This document shows positions 1 through 6,835 of a stretch of 64,000 nt of DNA, in pieces. Location: NCBI GenBank assembly GCA_035459965.1, contig DATHXC010000004.1:558001-622000 (forward strand), read 5' to 3'. Within the stretch, counting starts at the first letter, position 1. Each line of letters begins with the position of its first letter. Source of the stretch: DATHXC01 sp035459965 (GTDB taxonomy: Bacteria; Pseudomonadota; Gammaproteobacteria; Burkholderiales; Methylophilaceae). The notes under the pieces were generated by a model. The model did no database searches and was not told where the DNA came from. It saw only the letters and a program-made list of their open reading frames with translations. Both the position numbers and the translations under genes were made by a program.

Positions 1-1323
1 TACCGAATCGCCATGCATTTTCAGCACAAGGCATTTGATCATGCCCTAGCGGATGAAGCTTTTGCGATTGCCGAACTGATCAGTGAATCGAAAGAACCCA
101 TCCACCGCTTCCAGTTAGGCCCGGAAGTGCGCATGGCTATTCTGTCCGACCAGGTTGACCGCGTGTATTACAACATCATGGATGCCAATGGCAAACTGAT
201 CGGCGGCGATCGTGATCTCGGGTTCCAGAAGCGACCACAGAGCCAGGGTACCAGGCCATATTTTGCCTACAGCACAGTCCGCGGTGAACTCACGCGTGTA
301 GTGAGTAGCTATGTTGAAATCAACACGCACACCGTTTCGCGCCATGTCTATATCCAGGTCGCGGAAACCCTTAAAAAGCGTACCCGCCTTGCCAATCAAA
401 TCCTTGTAGGTATCGTCGTGCCGCAACTGGTGCTGGTACTAGCAGCTGTCGGGCTACTATGGTTTGGCACCAAACGCGGCCTGCAACCACTTTGGGAGCT
501 GCATAGTTCACTATCACAGCGTTCGCATCGCGACCTGAGTCCCGTGTTGTTGCCGGATATTCCGGAGGAAGTGAAAGTACTGGTTGATTCGGTCAATCTG
601 TTCATGCAACAGCTTAACAATGTGCTGGAGTCACAAAATCGTTTTATTGCAGATGCTGCACATGAGTTGCGCACCCCACTCGCGGGTATGCAAGCACAGC
701 TAGAGTTGGCACAGCAAGAAAGAGATCCCGTTGAACTGCAGGCTAATCTGGCAAAAACTGCAAAAAGCTTGGAGCGTTTATCTCACATGGTCAGTCAATT
801 GCTGATGCTGGCACGTAATCAGCCAGAAGTGATGCGGACCATGGATATGCAGTTATTGGATATTGCTCAGATTGCACAGGAGGTGACTATAGATATGGTG
901 CCTGCTGCGTTGCAGAAGAGTATTGATTTAGGCTATGAAAATACTGATGAAAAGCCTATCGGCCTGATAAACCAGCTTGTAATTAAAGGTGATGCCAAGC
1001 GCCTGAAAGAGTTGCTCTACAACTTGATAGACAATGCAATCCGTTACAGCCATCAGGGAGCGAAGGTGACTGTACAGACATTTAGCCGGGATCATGAGGT
1101 GATCTTGAGCGTGGTCGATAATGGATCTGGTATTCCAGTTGAAGAAAGAACTCGCGTATTTGAGCGCTTCCATCGCGTGATTGGCACGCAGCAAGAGGGT
1201 AGTGGGTTGGGCCTGGCCATTGTGATGGAAATTGCGCATTTACATCAGGCTAAAGTGACTTTGGGAGACGGAGATCACAATCAGGGTACGCGAGTCAGCG
1301 TAATTTTCACTGCAATTCAATAG
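1..1323 (+). CDS. Two-component sensor histidine kinase, TctE/QseC type (5' end outside window)
   Basis: Inner-membrane sensor kinase of a two-component system; its response regulator is not in the window. The frame is open back to base 1 and the first visible residues already look like the periplasmic 2CSK_N-type sensor, so the first membrane segment lies upstream and the ATG at 13 is probably internal. In order: periplasmic sensor, membrane helix (near IVVPQLVLVLAAVGLLWF), a HAMP-like linker, an H-box with the phospho-accepting His in AAHELRTPL, then an HATPase domain with N-box (NLIDNAIRYS), G1 (DNGSGIP), F-box (FERFHR) and G2 (GSGLGLAIV). All catalytic boxes are present, so it should be active. 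The ligand is not deducible; known TctE relatives sense carboxylates. It is convergent with arsH. Confidence 0.88.
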   Translation, partial: YRIAMHFQHKAFDHALADEAFAIAELISESKEPIHRFQLGPEVRMAILSDQVDRVYYNIMDANGKLIGGDRDLGFQKRPQSQGTRPYFAYSTVRGELTRVVSSYVEINTHTVSRHVYIQVAETLKKRTRLANQILVGIVVPQLVLVLAAVGLLWFGTKRGLQPLWELHSSLSQRSHRDLSPVLLPDIPEEVKVLVDSVNLFMQQLNNVLESQNRFIADAAHELRTPLAGMQAQLELAQQERDPVELQANLAKTAKSLERLSHMVSQLLMLARNQPEVMRTMDMQLLDIAQIAQEVTIDMVPAALQKSIDLGYENTDEKPIGLINQLVIKGDAKRLKELLYNLIDNAIRYSHQGAKVTVQTFSRDHEVILSVVDNGSGIPVEERTRVFERFHRVIGTQQEGSGLGLAIVMEIAHLHQAKVTLGDGDHNQGTRVSVIFTAIQ

Positions 1324-1351
1324 GTTTTCTACGTAGCTGGATTACTGGCTA

Positions 1352-2098
1352 TTAGAGCACTGTTTGCTTGACCTTCCTGGATATGGCCTCTGCAGTTTCC
1401 TTGCGCTCACTATAGCGATCAAGCAGCAAGCTGGAGACGTCCCTAGTCAGCAGGGTGAACTTCACCAGCTCCTCCATCACGTCTACCACTCTATCGTAAT
1501 AAGCCGAAGGTTTCATGCGACCTTCATCATCAAACTCCTGGAAGGCCTTTGCGACAGAAGATTGATTCGGGATGGTGATCATGCGCATCCATCTTCCCAG
1601 CACCCGCATCTGGTTTACGGCATTAAATGACTGTGAGCCGCCAGATACCTCCATCACTGCCAGCGTCTTTCCCTGCGTTGGCCTGATTGCGCCTATGCTG
1701 AGTGGTATCCAGTCTATCTGTGCTTTCATGATGCCGGTCATGGCACCGTGCCGTTCCGGCGAGCACCACACCATGCCTTCTGACCACAATACCAGTTCGC
1801 GCAACTCCTGCACTTTGGGGTGAGTTTCTGGTGCGTCATCCGGTAATGGCAAGCCATGCGGGTCAAATATTTTTACCTCGCCACCTAAGGCCTCCAGCAA
1901 CCTTGCGGCCTCTAGTGTTAATAGTCGGCTGTAAGATCGCTCGCGCAATGAGCCATAAAGCAGCAAAAATCTAGGTGCATGCTTTGCTGGTGTTTGACTG
2001 AATAGCGCAGCTGAGTTGGTACGGTGAAACAGTTTGCTATCGACATTGGGCAGGGACTCCAGATTGGGCGAACTATTTTGATGATTAGTCATGTTCAT
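1352..2098 (-). CDS. arsH: ArsH, NADPH-dependent FMN reductase / organoarsenical oxidase
   Basis: Flavodoxin-fold protein of 248 aa, the usual ArsH length. It has the flavin phosphate loop (LYGSLRERSYSR) and the typical stretches CSPERHGAMTG and VSGGSQSFNAVNQMR. Known ArsH proteins use NADPH and FMN and oxidise trivalent organoarsenicals such as methylarsenite to the less toxic pentavalent form. It is the second gene of the leftward arsenic operon. Its ATG overlaps the end of acr3 by 14 bases, so the two are probably translationally coupled and share the promoter controlled by the palindrome near 3195. Cytoplasmic. Confidence 0.93.
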   Translation of the reverse strand: MNMTNHQNSSPNLESLPNVDSKLFHRTNSAALFSQTPAKHAPRFLLLYGSLRERSYSRLLTLEAARLLEALGGEVKIFDPHGLPLPDDAPETHPKVQELRELVLWSEGMVWCSPERHGAMTGIMKAQIDWIPLSIGAIRPTQGKTLAVMEVSGGSQSFNAVNQMRVLGRWMRMITIPNQSSVAKAFQEFDDEGRMKPSAYYDRVVDVMEELVKFTLLTRDVSSLLLDRYSERKETAEAISRKVKQTVL

Positions 2099-3128
2099 AC
2101 CACGCTTTAGATTGATTCACTATTTTGACTACTGACAGCATCACTGGCACCTCAATCAACACGCCGACGACAGTGGCGAGTGCCGCACCCGAATTCAGCC
2201 CGAAAATGCCGATGGCAGTGGCTACTGCCAGCTCAAAGAAATTGCTGGCACCTATCAAGGCAGATGGCCCTGCAACACAATGCGCAACACCTAATTTGCG
2301 ATTAAGCAGGTAAGCGAGACCGGAGTTGAAATACACCTGAATCAGGATAGGAACAGCGAGCAGTACAATGACGGTAGGCTGGGCGAGAATCTGTTGTCCT
2401 TGAAAGCCGAACAGCAATAGCAGCGTTGCGAGTAACGCCAATATCGACAAGGGTTGCAGGGTGGTCAGTAATTTATCCAGCCCATACGTACCCGTATTTT
2501 TCAATACTAGCTTGCGTATCAACTGACTAATGATGACGGGAAAAACGATATACAAGCCAACCGATATTAACAGCGTCGCCCATGGAATAGTGATTGAGGC
2601 TAGTCCAAGTAACAATGCGACGATAGGCGCGAAGGCGACCAGCATAATCGCATCATTAAGGGCTACCTGGCTGAGTGTGAAGTGTGGCTCGCCATCACAC
2701 AAGTTACTCCATACAAACACCATGGCGGTACAAGGAGCAGCTGCCAGTAAAATTAAGCCAGCAACGTAAGAATCAAGCTGTTCTGCAGGCAGGTAATCTG
2801 CAAATAATATACGGATAAACAGCCACGCCAACACCGCCATCGAGAATGGCTTGACTGCCCAGTTAATAAACAGCGTAACTCCTATGCCTTTCCAGTGTTG
2901 CTTAACATCTGCCAGTGCGTGGAAATCTATCTTGAGCAGCATCGGGATAATCATGAGCCAGATCAGCACGGCCACCGGCATATTCACTTCCGCTACTTGC
3001 ATTGCACCTAATGACTGAAAAGCGCCGGGCATCATTTGTCCCAGGGCTATGCCAATCACTATGCATAGCAATACCCAGATACTTAAATAACGCTCAAAAA
3101 AACCAATGCACTTGTTAGTTGTTTTCAT
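2085..3128 (-). CDS. acr3: Arsenite efflux permease, ACR3 family
   Basis: Inner-membrane carrier of 347 aa with about ten predicted helices. It extrudes arsenite, the product of ArsC, and is of the ACR3 rather than the ArsB family. Diagnostic features are the conserved cysteine in AAPCTAMVFVWS in the fourth helix region and the GPSALIGASNFFELAVATAIGIFG stretch late in the protein, both typical of ACR3. It leads the leftward acr3-arsH operon and is divergent from arsR; the shared spacer carries the ArsR-type palindrome. The start ATG at 3128 gives the normal ACR3 N-terminus. Confidence 0.95.
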   Translation of the reverse strand: MKTTNKCIGFFERYLSIWVLLCIVIGIALGQMMPGAFQSLGAMQVAEVNMPVAVLIWLMIIPMLLKIDFHALADVKQHWKGIGVTLFINWAVKPFSMAVLAWLFIRILFADYLPAEQLDSYVAGLILLAAAPCTAMVFVWSNLCDGEPHFTLSQVALNDAIMLVAFAPIVALLLGLASITIPWATLLISVGLYIVFPVIISQLIRKLVLKNTGTYGLDKLLTTLQPLSILALLATLLLLFGFQGQQILAQPTVIVLLAVPILIQVYFNSGLAYLLNRKLGVAHCVAGPSALIGASNFFELAVATAIGIFGLNSGAALATVVGVLIEVPVMLSVVKIVNQSKAWYEHD

Positions 3129-3194
3129 CGTGCTTTCGATCTATATCTGTTGGGTGGTTTAAAGCGGCTCTTGAAAATTTCATTTGACAGTATT

Positions 3195-3222
3195 CCATAT
3201 TTCCATAAATATAGAAATATGG
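3195..3222. promoter_or_regulatory. Palindromic ArsR operator overlapping the arsR start codon
   Basis: Perfect 9-bp inverted repeat: arms CCATATTTC (3195-3203) and GAAATATGG (3214-3222) with a 10-bp AT-rich spacer. It sits in the acr3-arsR spacer and its right arm contains the arsR ATG at 3219. The size and position suit a dimeric ArsR/SmtB repressor controlling both divergent operons. Inference from symmetry and context. Confidence 0.7.
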
Positions 3223-3590
3223 AAAAACAAAAAATCATTGATGCACTTAGCGCGCTAGCGCAGGCAACCCGGCTGGATATTTTTCGCTTGCTGGTACAAG
3301 CGGGCGATGCAGGTCTACCAGTCGGCACTATCGCTGAAAAACTGGGTGTGCCCAATGCCACGCTGTCATTTCATTTACAGCAACTCAAACATGCGGAGCT
3401 GATAACGACTGAGCGAAAAGGCACCACAATTACCTGCAAAGCTAATTATGGTGGGATGAATGGTTTGATTGGCTATCTCACAGAAAACTGCTGCCAAGGT
3501 TCTGCTTCTGAGGATTGCTCACCACAAACCGCTTGTTGTCCCGCAGCAACAGGCGAATACGCTCGCGTTGAAACCACCAATCCAAAGTAG
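3219..3590 (+). CDS. arsR: ArsR/SmtB-family arsenic-responsive repressor
   Basis: 123-aa winged-helix repressor. The recognition helix region is around residues 38-60 (AEKLGVPNATLSFHLQQLKHA), followed by the beta wing (ITTERKGTTITCKANY). Instead of the CVC pair of the classical E. coli-type ArsR, it has Cys91-Cys92 plus Cys100, Cys106 and Cys107 near the C-terminus. This resembles the arrangement described for Acidithiobacillus ferrooxidans ArsR, where As(III) binds C-terminal cysteines. A TTG at 3150 would add 23 residues unlike the family, so the ATG at 3219 is preferred. No good Shine-Dalgarno precedes it because the operator occupies that space; the message may be leaderless. Divergent from acr3, followed by arsC. 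Confidence 0.92.
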   Translation: MEKQKIIDALSALAQATRLDIFRLLVQAGDAGLPVGTIAEKLGVPNATLSFHLQQLKHAELITTERKGTTITCKANYGGMNGLIGYLTENCCQGSASEDCSPQTACCPAATGEYARVETTNPK

Positions 3591-3625
3591 CATCAGCAAT
3601 ATCTAGACAAGATTAGGGGTCTCAG

Positions 3626-4126
3626 ATGGAACAGAAAACATACAATATACTTTTTCTTTGTACCGGCAATTCAGCGCGCAGCATCATGGCCGAAAAACTG
3701 ATGGAACACTGGGGTAAAGGTCACTTTAAGGCCTATAGTGCAGGCAGTTTCCCAAATGGTCAGGTGAATCCATTTGCTATTCAAACCTTAAAGGCTCACG
3801 GCCTGGCAACTGAAGGCTTGCGCAGTAAAAGCTGGGATGAGTTTGCAGTTGATGGAGCGCCGCATCTGGACTTTGTATTTACTGTCTGTGATAACGCTGC
3901 GGGTGAGGTTTGTCCGATATGGCCTGGGCAACCAATGACTGCCCACTGGGGTGTAGAAGATCCGGCAGCGGTGGAGGGTACAGATCAGGAAAAGCTGGCC
4001 GCTTTTCGCAGGATATGCGGCTATCTGGAAAACCGCATCAAGATGTTTGCAGCTTTGCCTTTAGCAAAGCTGGATAACCTGAAAATTAAAGAACAGATCG
4101 ACCAGATTGGGCAATCACAATATTAA
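3626..4126 (+). CDS. arsC: Arsenate reductase ArsC, low-molecular-weight phosphatase family
   Basis: 166-aa cytoplasmic enzyme reducing arsenate to arsenite, which Acr3 then exports. It belongs to the low-molecular-weight tyrosine phosphatase fold: the P-loop CTGNSARS carries nucleophile Cys12, and Cys88 and Cys96 (TVCDNAAGEVCP) can form the disulfide relay seen in this class. The HWGVEDPAA segment is characteristic. The cysteine pattern points to thioredoxin-type recycling, though the reductant cannot be settled from sequence. It lies 35 bp after arsR in the same direction, so co-transcription is likely. Confidence 0.93.
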   Translation: MEQKTYNILFLCTGNSARSIMAEKLMEHWGKGHFKAYSAGSFPNGQVNPFAIQTLKAHGLATEGLRSKSWDEFAVDGAPHLDFVFTVCDNAAGEVCPIWPGQPMTAHWGVEDPAAVEGTDQEKLAAFRRICGYLENRIKMFAALPLAKLDNLKIKEQIDQIGQSQY

Positions 4127-4167
4127 TCTCGAATATGGTTACTGGGGTGCTTGTCAGAATAAATTTT

Positions 4168-4359
4168 CTACATCATGTTGATAATTGCCAGCCGTTCAAT
4201 CTCTGACTGTTGAATTCTCTTTAATTCGTCGTTGTAGCCCGCGATCCACATGCCTATAGCGTAATAGTTGAGTGATGTCGGGATATCAGACAACGCTTTA
4301 CCTTTGCGGGCGGCCAAAATTCCTTTGTAAAAAGCGTTTCTCTCTTCAACTCTTAACAT
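4168..4359 (-). CDS. Small protein resembling ribosome modulation factor (RMF-like), function unproven
   Basis: 63-aa protein with a fair Shine-Dalgarno (AGGA, 8 nt before the ATG). The central pattern, an aromatic-Lys-Gly start, a short basic loop ending in Pro, then W-I-A-G-Y, has the spacing of the RMF family (RGYxAGxxGxs...P...WLGGWR). RMF binds 70S ribosomes and drives hibernation dimers in gammaproteobacteria, but many distant RMF-like proteins have other or unknown roles. No signal peptide or membrane helix. It stands alone between arsC, which converges on it, and the GGDEF-EAL gene. The resemblance is by eye only. Confidence 0.5.
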   Translation of the reverse strand: MLRVEERNAFYKGILAARKGKALSDIPTSLNYYAIGMWIAGYNDELKRIQQSEIERLAIINMM

Positions 4360-4548
4360 CTATTGTTCCTGAACCAGCCTTCGCTTGTGACTATTGAAAA
4401 TAGCAAATAATCCCTTAGTCTTCTAAGACAAAACATCACAGTCAAAGTTACCTTCACTGCACATGTATTTAACTATTTCTTGAATCTGCTCAAACATTGT
4501 TTTTAGTGGACACTAAAGGCGGAGTTTCTTCTAACTTAATTCGTAGCT

Positions 4549-6777
4549 TTATTCAGCATGTATATTTTGCTCAAATTCCTGGATCGGCATTGGCTTGCCA
4601 AATAAATATCCTTGGTATAGTTTGCAGCCTTCGCTTGAGAGGTGTTGCCGTTGCTCAAGAGTTTCAACACCCTCCGCAATGACTTCGAGATTAAGGCTTT
4701 GTGCCATCAGTATAATGGTGCGTACAATTGCTTTATCGCAAACGTCTACGGTTAGATCTCGTACAAATGACTGATCAATTTTTAATTGATTTAAAGGCAA
4801 GCGCTTCAGGTATTGTAAGGATGAATATCCAGTCCCAAAGTCATCCAATGAAAACTGAACGCCAATTTCTCTCAGCAAAATCATCGAAGCGATGGTTTCT
4901 TCTATATTTTCCAGTAATAAATTTTCCGTTAGTTCCAGTTTTAGGAGCGCTGGGTTGATTGAGTAACGCTCTAGAGTCGCTTGCACTTGGTCTGCAAAAT
5001 CAGCTTGCCGAAATTGATTAGCACTCACATTAACCGATAAGGTGAAGTTCTTGGTTAGCGGACTCTGTTGCCACCTCTTGATTTGGGAGCAAGCCATATC
5101 CAGAACCCATAATCCGATCGGAATAATCAACCCGGTTTCTTCTGCAAGTGGAATGAATTGTGCTGGAGAGACCAAACCGTGATTGGGATGTACCCAGCGA
5201 ATTAATACCTCAGCCCCTATGGATTGACCATGCGCATTGACCTGAGTCTGATAGTAAAGCTGGAATTGCTCCTTCTCTAGTGCCAGGCGTAACTCTGCTT
5301 CCAGAAAGGCTCGAGAGTTAACAGATTCCTGCATCTTTGTATCAAAGAAACGTAGGATGTTGCGGCCTGCTTTCTTTGCTTGGTACATGGCAATATCAGC
5401 CTGCTGCAGTAGAGTCTCCATTGATAATGTATGATCATAGAAGAGCGTGATACCTATACTTGCAGTGCTATGCCGTTGGTGTGCAAGAAGGGTATAAGGC
5501 TGATTAATCGCATTTAGAATTTTGTTGCCAACAATTTCAGCCTCTGCCGCTGCAGTAATCCCCTTAGCCCCAAGGCCTTCAAGTAATACCACAAACTCAT
5601 CGCCCCCAAGTCTAGCAACAGTATCGCCTCTACGAACACATGCAGTCAGCCGTTGTGCAACTTGCTGTAGCAACATGTCACCTATCCCATGCCCTAGTGT
5701 GTCATTTAATGTTTTGAAATCATCTAAATCAATAAACAGAAGGGCGCCATCCTCTTCACTATGGGCGCTGGATATTAATGCGAGATTAAGACGATCTAGC
5801 AGAAGTCTACGATTAGGCAACTGTGTAAGCGCATCATAGAATGCTAAGCCTTTAATCACCTCTGCTGCGGATTCGCTCATTGTGATTTCGGCTAATGTGG
5901 CTACATAGTTGGAGACCTTGCCATTTTGGTCTTTAACAGCAGTGATCGTAATGTGCTCTGGATACGTTTCGCCATTTTTGCGACGATTCCAGATTTCACC
6001 TTTCCACGCACCATCACTTTCGATTTTATTCCACATTGCTGCGTAAAAGTCTGCATCATGGCGTCCAGAGCTGAGAAAGCGAGGGTTCTGACCTATCGCT
6101 TCGTCACCTTCATAACCAGTAATTTCAGTGAATGCGCGGTTGACTCGCAGGATAATGCCTTTGGCATCGGTAACGATGATGCCTTCTTGGGTTTCAAATG
6201 CAATTGCAGAAACTCGTAGTGAGTTTTCAGTCAGTTTTTGCTTGGAAACATTGCCGTGGTAAACAACGACATGAGGTACACCTCCCCAAAAAAAATTGGT
6301 GACTCTACACAGATACCAGCGGCTTTCATCAGGAGATGGGCAGCAGTATTCATGTAAAAATTCTGTTGTCTCTCCACACATAACGGCACGGATACCAGCT
6401 GCGATTGCCATAGCATCATTCGCGTTTTCCCCTTTGATTTGATCGCATAAAGTCAGGTAATTGATCCCTACATGAGATTTAGCGCGATGCACAGGCGAAT
6501 TTTCAATTGCAAATAATTGCCATGCCTTATTGGTAAGAATAATGGTGCCTGTTTCATCAAGAATGGCAATCTGTGCTGATAGTGAATTAAGTGCTTCTTC
6601 GGCAAGTTGGGCTGACAACGACATAGTACGAGCACCCAACTGTTTGACTGAACTAAGTGCTTTTTCAGCAATGTGAGTAGATTGCCGCTTGGAGCCAATG
6701 GTAATTTGATTCGCTTTACAGGTGCACATAGCCCACTCTAATTGCAGTTTAAGTTTGAGGTACTCATAAAACGTCAT
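4549..6777 (-). CDS. PAS-PAS-GGDEF-EAL cyclic-di-GMP turnover protein
   Basis: 742-aa protein, apparently without membrane helices. Order: about 55 N-terminal residues, a PAS fold (about 60-180), a second PAS/PAC (about 187-298, with IVTDAKGIILRVNRAFTEITGYE), a GGDEF domain with intact RLGGDEF (391-395), and an EAL domain from about 490. The RxxD inhibitory site (RRGD, 382-385) lies just before GGDEF, so the cyclase half looks competent and product-inhibited. In the phosphodiesterase half the signature is E-V-L (523-525) rather than E-A-L; the glutamate and the later metal-site motifs (ELTEN, DDFGTGYSS, EGVET) are kept, so activity is plausible. Net direction is not predictable. It follows the chemoreceptor gene on the same strand across a strong hairpin. 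Confidence 0.93.
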   Translation of the reverse strand: MTFYEYLKLKLQLEWAMCTCKANQITIGSKRQSTHIAEKALSSVKQLGARTMSLSAQLAEEALNSLSAQIAILDETGTIILTNKAWQLFAIENSPVHRAKSHVGINYLTLCDQIKGENANDAMAIAAGIRAVMCGETTEFLHEYCCPSPDESRWYLCRVTNFFWGGVPHVVVYHGNVSKQKLTENSLRVSAIAFETQEGIIVTDAKGIILRVNRAFTEITGYEGDEAIGQNPRFLSSGRHDADFYAAMWNKIESDGAWKGEIWNRRKNGETYPEHITITAVKDQNGKVSNYVATLAEITMSESAAEVIKGLAFYDALTQLPNRRLLLDRLNLALISSAHSEEDGALLFIDLDDFKTLNDTLGHGIGDMLLQQVAQRLTACVRRGDTVARLGGDEFVVLLEGLGAKGITAAAEAEIVGNKILNAINQPYTLLAHQRHSTASIGITLFYDHTLSMETLLQQADIAMYQAKKAGRNILRFFDTKMQESVNSRAFLEAELRLALEKEQFQLYYQTQVNAHGQSIGAEVLIRWVHPNHGLVSPAQFIPLAEETGLIIPIGLWVLDMACSQIKRWQQSPLTKNFTLSVNVSANQFRQADFADQVQATLERYSINPALLKLELTENLLLENIEETIASMILLREIGVQFSLDDFGTGYSSLQYLKRLPLNQLKIDQSFVRDLTVDVCDKAIVRTIILMAQSLNLEVIAEGVETLEQRQHLSSEGCKLYQGYLFGKPMPIQEFEQNIHAE

Positions 6778-6796
6778 TCAGAAATAGAAAGTCAGT

Positions 6797-6829
6797 GAGT
6801 GCTGGACTAAACTTGCCAGTCCAGCACTC
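6797..6829. terminator. Strong hairpin between the chemoreceptor and GGDEF-EAL genes
   Basis: Perfect 12-bp inverted repeat GAGTGCTGGACT / AGTCCAGCACTC with a 9-nt loop, just after the chemoreceptor stop. There is no clear U-run on the leftward transcript, so it may be a weak terminator or an mRNA-stabilising 3' structure rather than a classical intrinsic terminator. Confidence 0.5.
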
Positions 6830-6835
6830 CTCAAT

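Noticed and set aside
6797..6829. GAGTGCT...AGCACTC inverted repeat looking like CIRCE
   Set aside because: The half sites are in the reverse order of CIRCE (TTAGCACTC-N9-GAGTGCTAA), the outer TTA/TAA are absent and there is no heat-shock gene nearby; it is a hairpin after the chemoreceptor gene.
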